Origin: Pandoraea anapnoica
Lineage (GTDB): Bacteria > Pseudomonadota > Gammaproteobacteria > Burkholderiales > Burkholderiaceae
Assembly: GCF_902459765.1 (NCBI RefSeq)
Contig: NZ_CABPSP010000015.1
Coordinates: 62,001 to 126,000, forward strand
Reading direction: 5' to 3'
DNA: 64,000 nt
Within the stretch, counting starts at the first letter, position 1, and every line of letters begins with the position of its first letter. A model generated the notes under the pieces. The model saw nothing but the letters and a program-made list of their open reading frames with translations. It made no database searches and had not been told where the DNA came from. Below are positions 54,582 through 63,644 of the stretch, in pieces. The translations under genes and the position numbers were made by a program.

Positions 54582-57293
54582 ATGCTCAGAACCGACCTCG
54601 CAGGTGTCATCCAACGTTCCGACTATACGCCCCCGGCGTATCTGATCGACACCGTCCAACTCGACTTCGACCTCGCCGCCGACGTGACCACCGTCACCAG
54701 CCGATTGCGCGTACACCGCAATCCGGCTGGCCCCGGCGGTGACCTCGAACTGGTGGGCCAGGGCCTGCAACTGGTCAGCCTCGAAATCGACGGCAAGCCG
54801 TGGGCCGGCTACCGCACCGGCGAAGAAACGCTCACCGTCGTTGCACCGCCCGAAACGTTCGAACTCACGCTGGTCACCCGCTGCCGCCCGCAAGAGAACA
54901 CGTCGCTCATGGGGCTGTACGTCTCCGGCGGCAACTTCTTCACACAGTGCGAAGCCGAGGGCTTCCGCAAGATCACCTACTTCCTCGACCGTCCGGATGT
55001 GATGGCGACGTACACCGTGACGCTGCGCGCCGACCGCGAGGCGTATCCGGTGCTGCTCGCCAACGGCAATCTGATCGACAAGGGCGATCTGCCGGACGGA
55101 CGCCATTTCGCCGTCTGGGACGACCCGTTCAAGAAGCCGAGCTATCTGTTCGCGCTGGTCGCCGGACGTCTGGTTTGCCGTGAGGAACGTATCGTCGCCG
55201 GCGACGGTCGCGAGAAGCTCCTTCAGGTCTGGGTGCAGCCGCAGGATCTGGACAAGACCGAACACGCCATGCATTCGCTCGTCAACTCGATCCGCTGGGA
55301 CGAGGAGCGCTTCGGCCGCGTGCTCGATCTCGATCGCTTCATGATCGTCGCCGTGAGCGACTTCAACATGGGCGCGATGGAGAACAAGGGCCTGAACATC
55401 TTCAACACGAAGTACGTGCTGGCCGATGCCGCCACCGCGACGGACGACGACTTCGGCAACATCGAAGCGGTCGTGGGTCACGAATACTTCCACAACTGGA
55501 CCGGCAACCGCGTCACCTGCCGCGACTGGTTCCAGTTGAGCCTCAAGGAAGGCCTGACGGTGTTCCGCGATCAGGAATTCTCCGCCGACATGATGGGCTC
55601 CGAGTCGGGCCGCGCAGTGAAGCGCATCGACGACGTGCGTGTGCTGCGTCAGGCGCAGTTCCCGGAAGATGCCGGTCCGATGGCGCACCCGGTGCGCCCC
55701 GAGAGCTACGTCGAAATCAATAACTTCTATACGGTCACCGTCTACGAGAAAGGCGCCGAAGTGGTGCGCATGTATCAGACGTTGCTCGGCCGTGACGGCT
55801 TCCGTCGCGGCATGGATCTGTACTTCGAGCGTCACGACGGTCAGGCCGTCACGTGCGACGACTTCCGCGCCGCGATGGCCGACGCCAACCAGCGCGACCT
55901 CACGCAGTTCGGCCGCTGGTACAGCCAGGCGGGCACGCCGCGCGTGACGGTCGATGCCGTCTACGACGAAGCCGCCCGCACCTACACACTCACGCTCACG
56001 CAGCGTTGCCCGAAGGTCGGCGTCGAGTTGCAGGACGAGACGCTCGTCAAGCAACCGTTCCACATTCCGTTCGCCGTGGGGCTGCTCGATCGCGACGGCC
56101 GCGACATGGTGTTGCGCCTCGACGGCGAAGCCGCCGACGCACCTGCGTCCACCACGCGTGTGCTCGACTTCACGCACGAGCGTCAAAGCTTCACTTTCGT
56201 CGACGTCACCCATACGCCGATGCCGTCGCTGCTGCGCGGGTTCTCGGCACCGGTGATCGTCGAGCATGAGTACACCATCGACGAACTCGCGTTCCTGATG
56301 GCGCACGACAGCGATCCGTTCAACCGCTGGGAAGCCGGGCAGCGTCTGGCGACGCGTCAGTTGCTCGCCCTCGTCGAATCGATTCAGATGGGCCAGTTGC
56401 CGAGTGTGGACAGCTACGTGCTCGAAGCCTTCCGCCAGGTGCTGCGCGACGAAACGCTCGATCCGGCGTTCCGCGCGCAAGCGCTCACGCTGCCCGCTGA
56501 GTCGTATCTCGGCGAGCAGATGACGGAGATCGATCCCGCCGCCATTCATGCGGCGCGTCAGTATCTGCGTCAACGTCTGGCCGCGTCGTTGCATACGGAA
56601 TGGCTGGCGGCGTATCACAACCATCGTGTGCCGGGTCCGTATCAGCCCGATGCAGCATCGGCGGGTGAGCGTGCGCTGAAGAACCTCGCCCTGTCGTACC
56701 TGATGGAACTCTCGGACGCCGGTGTCGCGCAAACTGCACGCACGCAATACGACACGGCCGACAACATGACCGACCGCTTCTCCGCGCTTACCGCACTGGT
56801 GCAACGCGGAGGTGCGGCCCGTGAAGGCGATGCCGCGCATGGCCCGAACCATGCCGCCGAAGCGCTCGTGGACTTCTATCAACGCTTCGAGAACGAGCCG
56901 CTCGCCATCGACAAGTGGTTTGCACTTCAGGCAATGCAGCGCGGCGACGGCAGCCACTGTGTGATCGATGCGGTGCGTGCGCTCATGGGGCATCCGGCCT
57001 TCACGCTGAAGAATCCGAACCGCGCCCGCTCGCTGATCTTCAGCTTCTGCAGCGGCAATCCGGCGCAATTCCACGCCACCGACGGTTCGGGCTATCAGTT
57101 CTGGGCCGAGCAGGTGCTGGCGCTCGATGCGCTAAACCCGCAAGTCGCCGCACGACTGGCACGTGTGCTCGACCGCTGGCGCAAGTACACCCCGGCACTG
57201 CGCGAGCGCATGCGTGACGCCTTGCAGCAAGTAGCGCAGCATCAGGCGTTGTCGAAAGACGTGCGCGAGATCGTGGAGAAGGCGCTCGCCTGA
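54582..57293 (+). CDS. pepN: Aminopeptidase N (M1 zinc metallopeptidase)
   Basis: 903 aa, cytoplasmic alanyl aminopeptidase of the E. coli PepN type. Zinc and catalytic motif HEYFHNW (His300-Glu301) with the distal Glu in LKEGLTVFRDQEFS, and the exopeptidase GAMENKGLNIFN just before. Whole-length similarity is visible up to the C-terminal NPQVAARL...EIVEKALA. I choose the ATG at 54582 (MLRTDLAGVIQRSDYTPP) because homologues begin 10-15 residues before the YxPP string; a TTG at 54558 is less likely. A MITE-like element lies immediately upstream. Confidence 0.95.
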   Translation: MLRTDLAGVIQRSDYTPPAYLIDTVQLDFDLAADVTTVTSRLRVHRNPAGPGGDLELVGQGLQLVSLEIDGKPWAGYRTGEETLTVVAPPETFELTLVTRCRPQENTSLMGLYVSGGNFFTQCEAEGFRKITYFLDRPDVMATYTVTLRADREAYPVLLANGNLIDKGDLPDGRHFAVWDDPFKKPSYLFALVAGRLVCREERIVAGDGREKLLQVWVQPQDLDKTEHAMHSLVNSIRWDEERFGRVLDLDRFMIVAVSDFNMGAMENKGLNIFNTKYVLADAATATDDDFGNIEAVVGHEYFHNWTGNRVTCRDWFQLSLKEGLTVFRDQEFSADMMGSESGRAVKRIDDVRVLRQAQFPEDAGPMAHPVRPESYVEINNFYTVTVYEKGAEVVRMYQTLLGRDGFRRGMDLYFERHDGQAVTCDDFRAAMADANQRDLTQFGRWYSQAGTPRVTVDAVYDEAARTYTLTLTQRCPKVGVELQDETLVKQPFHIPFAVGLLDRDGRDMVLRLDGEAADAPASTTRVLDFTHERQSFTFVDVTHTPMPSLLRGFSAPVIVEHEYTIDELAFLMAHDSDPFNRWEAGQRLATRQLLALVESIQMGQLPSVDSYVLEAFRQVLRDETLDPAFRAQALTLPAESYLGEQMTEIDPAAIHAARQYLRQRLAASLHTEWLAAYHNHRVPGPYQPDAASAGERALKNLALSYLMELSDAGVAQTARTQYDTADNMTDRFSALTALVQRGGAAREGDAAHGPNHAAEALVDFYQRFENEPLAIDKWFALQAMQRGDGSHCVIDAVRALMGHPAFTLKNPNRARSLIFSFCSGNPAQFHATDGSGYQFWAEQVLALDALNPQVAARLARVLDRWRKYTPALRERMRDALQQVAQHQALSKDVREIVEKALA

Positions 57294-57329
57294 TCGATGA
57301 CGACGTCATGCGGCCGAGGGCGATCCTCG

Positions 57330-57926
57330 TCAGGGTCGCATGACTTCGAAGTATCCGCAGGTCAGGCAAAGCTTGTAGGGCCAACGCGGCCCTGCACCGA
57401 TCAACGGCCGCAGCGCGGGCACCGGAATCACCACATCCTCGAACGTCCCGCCCATGAGAAAGTTGGCGGGATCGTTGCATAACGTCACCTTACCGCGCAT
57501 CGCACTGACGGTGATGTGCACGTCCTGCCCCGGGTATGCGGGCGGATCGCGGAACGTCAATTGATAGATCATCATCACGTCGGCGTCCGGCGGACTCTCG
57601 ACCTCGTAGGTGCCGTTGAGCAGGTGCGAGCGAAACGTAAGGCGTAGCGACTCGTCGAACGCCGCGTGAGACGCGACGGGTGAGCGAACCTCTGCACGCA
57701 CACTCCACCAGTGCGGCGAGCCCTCCACGACATCCAGACGCACGTCGACAGGCAGAAAGCGCCGCTTTTCCTCGCCGTCGTAGCACCACGACTTCATGCA
57801 ACCGTCGTAATGCAACGCTGCGCGCTCGGGCGTTCCCTGCTCGTCGATCATCACCCTTGGATAGCGGCTGTCGACGGAAACTGGCGGCACGAGATCACCG
57901 CGCGAAAGTAGAATGAACTCTTCCAT
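57330..57926 (-). CDS. Uncharacterised beta-rich protein (198 aa)
   Basis: No family recognised. No signal peptide or membrane segment; predicted mostly beta strands with many Trp and Tyr and six Cys, including CMKSWC and CLTC near the end. Begins MEEFILLSRGDLVPPVSVDS. Conserved-looking strings: WWSVRAEVRSPVASH and PGQDVHITVSAMRG. The ATG at 57926 follows GGGAGGTAG at 6 nt, nearly identical to the ribosome site of the 746-aa orphan gene. A lux-box-like dyad lies upstream at 58080. Convergent with pepN, with 36 nt between stops. Confidence 0.7.
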   Translation of the reverse strand: MEEFILLSRGDLVPPVSVDSRYPRVMIDEQGTPERAALHYDGCMKSWCYDGEEKRRFLPVDVRLDVVEGSPHWWSVRAEVRSPVASHAAFDESLRLTFRSHLLNGTYEVESPPDADVMMIYQLTFRDPPAYPGQDVHITVSAMRGKVTLCNDPANFLMGGTFEDVVIPVPALRPLIGAGPRWPYKLCLTCGYFEVMRP

Positions 57927-58052
57927 GCGCTACCTCCCGACTTCTGCTCTGCAAATCCGAGTCGTTGCCGCGAGCGTGTCTTGCCGCCACCCGCATAGGC
58001 GCGCAACTTGCTATCTCTGATATTTCTCATGCATGCGCGCCATTTGGAGCGC

Positions 58053-58099
58053 AGTCTAGCCAACGAAATGCAATTGCGCACCTGTCAACCCTGACAGGT
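58053..58099 (-). promoter_or_regulatory. Lux-box-like promoter module of the 198-aa gene
   Basis: 20-bp dyad ACCTGTCAACCCTGACAGGT at 58080-58099, 21 nt, then TAGACT (58053-58058) as -10. Same dyad and same spacing as at 49292-49338. Confidence 0.65.
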
Positions 58100-58305
58100 G
58101 TGGCGTCCCGCCCTCCCGTCCAACGCACGTGTCGCACCAGTGAAAGTCGCCGACGACGATGCAGTCGAAGCCGAGGTCGCGCTATGCGCGGCGGTCGGCC
58201 GCGCACCAATTCGCGGCAATCCAAGTACGTGGGCCTCTGGCCGTTTCCCGGGCGCGCGTGTATTATCAAAACGAACGTTTTTTGCACTTTCCATTAATTT
58301 TTCTC

Positions 58306-59229
58306 ATGCAACGCACCCCCATCGAACTTCGTCACTTGCAGACCTTGCTGGCGTTGCGCGACACCGGCAGCGTCTCCCGCGCGGCGTTGTGGCTTCACCT
58401 GACGCAATCCGCCCTGTCGCATCAGATCAAGGCATTGGAAGATTTCTATGGCTTGCCGCTGTTCATCCGCAAGTCGGCCCCGCTCGTGTTCACCCCGGCA
58501 GGCAAGCGTCTGCTCGCGCTGGCGGAAGACGTCGTACCAGCCGTCGACGAAGCGGGGCGCGATCTCACCCGGCTCGCACAGGGCACACAGGGGACATTGC
58601 GCATCGCGGTGGAATGCCATACCTGCTTCGACTGGCTGATGCCCGCGATGGATGCGTTTCGTCAGCGTTGGCCGGAAGTGGAACTGGATATCGTGTCGGG
58701 CTTTCATGCCGACCCGATCGGGCTACTGCATCAGGACCGCGCGGATCTGGCGATCATGTCCGAGCATGAGGAAGGCGAAGCGGTGGACTTCCATCCGTTG
58801 TTCCGCTTTCAGATGATGGCGCTCATGGCGAACGATCATCCACTTGCCGCCAAGTCGCATGTCGATGCTGAAGATTTCCGTGACGAGACGCTCATCACCT
58901 ACCCCGTGCCCGACGACATGCTCGACATCGTGCGACAGGTGCTGCGCCCGGCAGGCATCGAGCCGACACGCCGCACGACCGAACTGACGGTGGCGATCCT
59001 GCAACTGGTGGCGAGCCGTCGCGGGCTGGCCACGCTGCCGCTGTGGGCGATTACCGGCTATCTGGAGCGCCGCTACGTGAGTGCGCGGCCCATCACACCG
59101 CAAGGGCTGACGGCCGAACTGTGGGCCGCCACGCTACCGGCAACAACGGCGCGCCCGTACATCGGCGAATTCGTCTCGCTCATGCGCGAGACGAGTCTGC
59201 TGACGTTGCCGGGCATCGAGTTGATCTGA
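58306..59229 (+). CDS. metR: MetR-like LysR-family regulator
   Basis: 307 aa. Strong resemblance to MetR, the homocysteine-responsive activator of methionine synthesis: IELRHLQTLLALRDTGSVSRAAL (4-26), LTQSALSHQIKALEDFYGLPLFIRKSAPL, and RIAVECHTCFDWLMPAMDAF, the MetR-specific ECHSC-like motif. I start at ATG 58306, where homology begins; an upstream in-frame start at 58159 would add 49 unconserved residues. No metE or metH is adjacent, so it acts at a distance. Confidence 0.85.
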   Translation: MQRTPIELRHLQTLLALRDTGSVSRAALWLHLTQSALSHQIKALEDFYGLPLFIRKSAPLVFTPAGKRLLALAEDVVPAVDEAGRDLTRLAQGTQGTLRIAVECHTCFDWLMPAMDAFRQRWPEVELDIVSGFHADPIGLLHQDRADLAIMSEHEEGEAVDFHPLFRFQMMALMANDHPLAAKSHVDAEDFRDETLITYPVPDDMLDIVRQVLRPAGIEPTRRTTELTVAILQLVASRRGLATLPLWAITGYLERRYVSARPITPQGLTAELWAATLPATTARPYIGEFVSLMRETSLLTLPGIELI

Positions 59230-59299
59230 CGACGAGCGCAGGTAGTGGGAAGCGGGGATGCTGGGAAGCCGGGAAACCCGCGCCTCTTCGCTGCTCGTG

Positions 59300-59893
59300 T
59301 CAGACAGAGCGCCGCACGATCAGTCGGCAGACGCGCTTGCCTGAACTCGCACTCGTGACATCTTCTTCATGGAGCACGACGCCTCCGTGCAACGCTGCGC
59401 GAACGACTGCGGGATCAAACGCGCTATAGAGACGGCCGTCTTCGTGGCGCAGATCGGCCCCTTCAGTCACGCGCCACGACACGTAGAGCACACCGCCCGG
59501 ACGCACCAGCGTCCATAAACGACCTGCTGCCTGAGCCACCTCATCCACCGGCAGATGCATCAGTACCGTCTCGCAGATCACATTATCGAACTGCGTCGTC
59601 ACGCTTTCCATCAGCGGCAGACGGTCGACGTGAAACGTCACCCACGGGAAGATCTTGCGCGCGAGCGCCACAAGCGCCGGTGAGGCGTCGTAGCCAGCGA
59701 CGTCGAAGCCTTGTCGTGCGAGCCATGCGGCGTCGCGTCCATTGCCGCATCCCACGTCGATTGTCCGGCCGCCCGGAACGAAATGACGGACAAGCAGCGC
59801 GTACATGTCGTGCGGCGACGGTTGCTCCAGCCAGTCCTCGCTGTAACGTTCGGCATCGGCCTCATAGGCCGCTTCGGTCTGCAAGTCCGCCAT
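59300..59893 (-). CDS. Class I SAM-dependent methyltransferase
   Basis: 197 aa. Rossmann-like SAM fold: motif I TIDVGCGNGRDAAWLARQG (about 43-61), acidic loop AGYDASPAL, then FDNVICETVLMHLP and RPGGVLYVSWR. Substrate unknown. ATG at 59893 has GGAG 9 nt upstream; an in-frame ATG at 59968 would almost abut the MFS stop but adds an unconserved leader. Last gene in a minus-strand row with the MFS transporter and the aconitase-like enzyme. Confidence 0.82.
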   Translation of the reverse strand: MADLQTEAAYEADAERYSEDWLEQPSPHDMYALLVRHFVPGGRTIDVGCGNGRDAAWLARQGFDVAGYDASPALVALARKIFPWVTFHVDRLPLMESVTTQFDNVICETVLMHLPVDEVAQAAGRLWTLVRPGGVLYVSWRVTEGADLRHEDGRLYSAFDPAVVRAALHGGVVLHEEDVTSASSGKRVCRLIVRRSV

Positions 59894-59971
59894 GATCGGG
59901 ATCTCCGGGATGCGGTGAGCGGGCGCGCGACGAAGCGACGGGGAATCGCCCTCGTCGGCGCGGTGCATGTT

Positions 59972-61411
59972 TTACTGCGAAATCTTCTCCAGGGCGATGT
60001 CCTTCGTGCGCGGCCCCATCAGACCGATCGCGAGCATGACGATCAGCATGGCGCACGAGATGAAAGCGAACACACCGGTCACACCGAAATTGCGCAGCAC
60101 CGACGCGATCAGGAACGCCGTAAAAATCGCCGAGAAGCGGCTCCACGAATAGACGAAACCCACCGCACGCGCGCGAATGCCCGTGGGGAACAACTCCGTC
60201 TGATACGCGTGATAGCTGTACGACATGATGTTGTTCGCGAGCGTCAGGCCAATGCCCATCGCGATCAGCATCACCGACGACGTGACCTGCGAGAACACCA
60301 TCCCGCACACGATGCCGATGCCCGCCGTCCACACGATGGCGTGCTTGCGCTCGACCTTGTCGGCCATCCACAGCCCGATCAGCGGGCCGACCGGTGCGGC
60401 CAGCGCGATCACGCTCGAATACGCAAGGCTCGTCGTCACTGTGATGCCCTGCTTGATGAGCAGCGTCGGCACCCAGTTCGCGAAGCCGTAGAAGCCGACC
60501 GTCTGGAAGATGTTGAACAGAATCATCATGATGGCGCGCTTGCGATACGGCGGCACCCACATGTCGCGAAACGCGCTCTTAGGCACGACCGGCTCGGGCA
60601 CGCCCGGCGGGGGCAGCGGCTTGCCGTACTCGCGCTCGACCTTGGCTTCGAGCGCCGAGAGCACACGCTCCGCTTCATCCAGACGCCCCTTCTGCGCGAG
60701 CCAGCGCGGGCTCTCCGGCAGGGCACGGCGAATCCACCAGACGAACACCGCACCGTGCGCGCCGATGAGCACCACCCAGCGCCAGCCTTCCAGACCGAGG
60801 AATTCACGCGGCACGAGCCAATACGCCAGCAGCGCCACCACCGGCACCGCCGTGAAACCGACGGCCTGTTCGCACGCAAAGGCGCGCCCGCGAATCTGCT
60901 TGGGCACGAGTTCCGCGATGTAGGTGCCGATCGTCACCAGCTCCACACCGATGCCGAGGCCCACCACGAAGCGCCAGAAGTTCACGCCAGTGGCCGTCTC
61001 CTGAAACGCCATGATGACGTTGGCGACGGTGTACCAAAGCAGCGAGCCGGTGAACACCGCGCGGCGCCCGAAGCGGTCGGCGAGAAAGCCGCACGCAATG
61101 GTGCCGATGAACAGACCCGAGAACAGCGCGGCGATGAAGCTCGCCACGCCGGTCGTGCCGAACAGGCCCGGTGTCGTGGGCGTGAGAATGCCGCTTTTCA
61201 CCAGACCGGGTGCGATGTAGCCGGTGTAGAGCAGGTCGTAGAGTTCGAAGAAGAAACCGAGACTGAGCAGCACCACCAGTTTCCAGACAGTGCGAGTCGG
61301 GGGCAGACGGTCGAGTCGGGCAGAAATGTCGCCTGCACTCAGGCGGGTTGCCGCTGTCGTTGCTTGAGCGGCGCGAGGCATGGAAGGCATTGATACGTCG
61401 GGGGATGGCAT
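59972..61411 (-). CDS. MFS transporter (metabolite:proton symporter type)
   Basis: 479 aa with 12 hydrophobic segments. MFS signatures: [14 protein letters not shown] between TM2 and TM3, [24 protein letters not shown] in TM4-5, [16 protein letters not shown] before the central loop, [10 protein letters not shown] after TM8. This is the sugar/organic-acid porter branch. Substrate unknown; the neighbouring aconitase-family gene suggests a carboxylic acid. Start chosen at ATG 61411 with GGAG upstream. Confidence 0.88.
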   Translation of the reverse strand: MPSPDVSMPSMPRAAQATTAATRLSAGDISARLDRLPPTRTVWKLVVLLSLGFFFELYDLLYTGYIAPGLVKSGILTPTTPGLFGTTGVASFIAALFSGLFIGTIACGFLADRFGRRAVFTGSLLWYTVANVIMAFQETATGVNFWRFVVGLGIGVELVTIGTYIAELVPKQIRGRAFACEQAVGFTAVPVVALLAYWLVPREFLGLEGWRWVVLIGAHGAVFVWWIRRALPESPRWLAQKGRLDEAERVLSALEAKVEREYGKPLPPPGVPEPVVPKSAFRDMWVPPYRKRAIMMILFNIFQTVGFYGFANWVPTLLIKQGITVTTSLAYSSVIALAAPVGPLIGLWMADKVERKHAIVWTAGIGIVCGMVFSQVTSSVMLIAMGIGLTLANNIMSYSYHAYQTELFPTGIRARAVGFVYSWSRFSAIFTAFLIASVLRNFGVTGVFAFISCAMLIVMLAIGLMGPRTKDIALEKISQ

Positions 61412-61685
61412 GAAAATCGTCTCCGGGCCCGTTCGGTCATGGCCGAACTGCTCACAGTCCGACGTCTCTTCGGACATCGGATACACCATGAATCGACAGG
61501 CGCGAGGCCGAAATTGTGCCACGAATGACACCGCGCCAGTCACCTTTGACACGTACTACGAAAAATTGCGATGTTCACCAACAACAGCACAGCCTCTTTC
61601 CGATGTGGCGGCGCACAGCACATCGTGTCGAATCGCCGATTTGCCGCAGCACGCTTTGCACACAGCGAAACCACCGCGACGCGCG

Positions 61686-63644
61686 TTACTGCAATGCCAT
61701 CGCTTTCAACTCATCGAAGCTGACGATGCGCCCCGCCAGCGCGCTCGCCGCGACCGTATAGGGACTCGCGAGCCAGACGCTGCCCGGCCCCGAGCGTCCC
61801 GGGAAGTTGCGGTTGATCGCACTGATCGTGACCTGATCGGAAGACGTCGATTGCCCCGGCCCGCAGTTCGCACACGCGCCACAGCCGGGCATGATGAGCG
61901 TCACGCCCGCGTCCTCGAACGTCTTCAGATAGCCTTGCGCCTCGCAGTAGGCGCGCACGTCCATCGTGCCGAATTGCAGGAACAGTGAGCGCCCCTGTGC
62001 GACGCGCAGTCCGTGAGCGACGCCCCATGCGAGCACGTCGTGATAGGCGTCGAAGTCGTCGCGCTTGCCTGCGGTGCAGGAGCCGCCGTAGGCGATGTCG
62101 ATAGCGACGGGGGCGTCCAGCTCCGCGAGTGCCACGCCGTTGCCGGGGTCGCCCGGACGCGCGAGCATCGGCGTGAGGGAGGCCGCGTCGATGCGGATCA
62201 CGTCGCGATAGTGCGCGCCGGTGTCGCTCGTCATCCACGGTTCGAGCGTGAAGTCGATGCCTCGCCGCTCCTTGAGGAACGCCACCGTTTTCTCATCCGG
62301 TGCAACGATGCCGGTAAAGCCGCCCAGCTCGGCCACCATATTGGTGAGCGTGGCGCGCTCGTCGACCGACATGGCCTGCACGGCGCTGCCCGCATATTCG
62401 AAGACGTGGCCAATGGCGCCACCGCTACGGATGGCATCGAGGCGCAGCAGATGGAGTACGACGTCCTTAGCCGTCACACCCGGCGCGAGGTCGCCGTCGA
62501 TCTCGATACGCAACGTCTGGGGCACCTTGCAGCGCACGTAGCCCGTCACCCAGCTGTTCGCGATGTCCGTCGCGCCCGCACCGAACGCGAGGCAACCGAG
62601 CGCGCCCGCGTGCGGTGTGTGCGAGTCGGTGCCGATCACGATCTGGCCGGGCAACGCGTAGCGCTCGGCCATGAGGGCGTGACAAATGCCATCGGCACCG
62701 TGTTCACCGTCATCTGCGAGTTGCCCGTGCGCCAGCACCGGGTAGCGCGCGACGAACTCGCGATGACCGCTCGTCAGGTTTGCGACACCGGGCAACAGTC
62801 CTTGCGCGACGTGCGGAAAGCTCTGCGCCGCCAACACCAGATGGTCCTGAAATGCGATGATGCGCGCCGGATCGTGCAGCGCCGCCGGCTCACCGAATGC
62901 ACGATGCATCAGATGCGCACACATCCCTGTGAAGTAGTCGTGCGAGAAGCGCCAGTCGACGCGCACGAACACACCGTCGCCATGCTCGACGCCCGGCGTG
63001 GCCGGATGCAGGCGGCGCGCCATGATCTTTTCGACAAGGGTGCGCGGCGGTTGGGCGGGTGTCGTCGCTGCGTTGTCATGCACGAGCGGCGCAGGCCACT
63101 CTGCAAACTTGCTGTACGCCAGCAGACCGCCGCTGCGGATGATCTGCTGCGTGAGGGCGTCGCGCCCCTTGAGGAATTCGGTAATGGGAATGGCTTCGCC
63201 CGCGAGAATGCGGTCGAGCACACCGAAATCGGTCGTCGTCAGAATGCCGATGTTGTCGCAGTTCTGCTGATAGATGCGCTCGAAGCTCTCGGCGACGATC
63301 AGACGGATGCCCGCCGACAACTCCGCCAGCGGACTCGACTCACGCGACGACCCTTTGCCGTAGCGCTTGCCCGCGACGGTGACCTGAAAGCCGCCACGAC
63401 GCACCTCGTGCTCGCCCACGGGCATCTCGTTTCCCGCTTTGAAACCGACGTACGGATAGCGTCCGAGCCGCTCGTCGTACGTCAGCATGACGGTCACAGG
63501 CGTGATTTCGTCCGTTGAAACGTTGTCACGCAGCACGCCAGCCTCGGCGCGCGTGACGGACTCACCCGACAATTGGCGGCGCACGATGGCCGGGTCGTCG
63601 GACAGAAACAGCACGCGGCCGTCGAAACGAATGATGTCTTCCAT
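61686..63644 (-). CDS. Aconitase-superfamily hydro-lyase with swapped domain order (LeuD-like then LeuC-like)
   Basis: 652 aa. The swivel (LeuD/AcnB-domain-4-like) part comes first, residues 1-185: LRDNVSTDEITPVTVML, RYGKGSSRESSPLAEL and GVLDRILAGEAI. The catalytic LeuC-like part follows from about 215: IVIGTDSHTPHAGALGCLAFGAGATD and then the three Fe-S cysteine regions, YGGSCTAGKRDD and MPGCGACANCGPG, with SAINRNFPGRSGPGSVWLASP near the end. In ordinary aconitase and homoaconitase the swivel domain is C-terminal. Substrate could be aconitate, isopropylmalate, methylcitrate or a relative. ATG 63644 follows AGGAG. An MFS gene lies downstream on the same strand. Confidence 0.85.
   Translation of the reverse strand: MEDIIRFDGRVLFLSDDPAIVRRQLSGESVTRAEAGVLRDNVSTDEITPVTVMLTYDERLGRYPYVGFKAGNEMPVGEHEVRRGGFQVTVAGKRYGKGSSRESSPLAELSAGIRLIVAESFERIYQQNCDNIGILTTTDFGVLDRILAGEAIPITEFLKGRDALTQQIIRSGGLLAYSKFAEWPAPLVHDNAATTPAQPPRTLVEKIMARRLHPATPGVEHGDGVFVRVDWRFSHDYFTGMCAHLMHRAFGEPAALHDPARIIAFQDHLVLAAQSFPHVAQGLLPGVANLTSGHREFVARYPVLAHGQLADDGEHGADGICHALMAERYALPGQIVIGTDSHTPHAGALGCLAFGAGATDIANSWVTGYVRCKVPQTLRIEIDGDLAPGVTAKDVVLHLLRLDAIRSGGAIGHVFEYAGSAVQAMSVDERATLTNMVAELGGFTGIVAPDEKTVAFLKERRGIDFTLEPWMTSDTGAHYRDVIRIDAASLTPMLARPGDPGNGVALAELDAPVAIDIAYGGSCTAGKRDDFDAYHDVLAWGVAHGLRVAQGRSLFLQFGTMDVRAYCEAQGYLKTFEDAGVTLIMPGCGACANCGPGQSTSSDQVTISAINRNFPGRSGPGSVWLASPYTVAASALAGRIVSFDELKAMALQ

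Noticed and set aside
54573-57074. 833-codon minus-strand frame opposite pepN
   Set aside because: Antisense shadow; pepN carries all M1 peptidase motifs in the other strand.
59711-61393. 560-codon plus-strand frame opposite the MFS gene
   Set aside because: Arg/His-rich antisense product without domains; the MFS frame has clear membrane segments.
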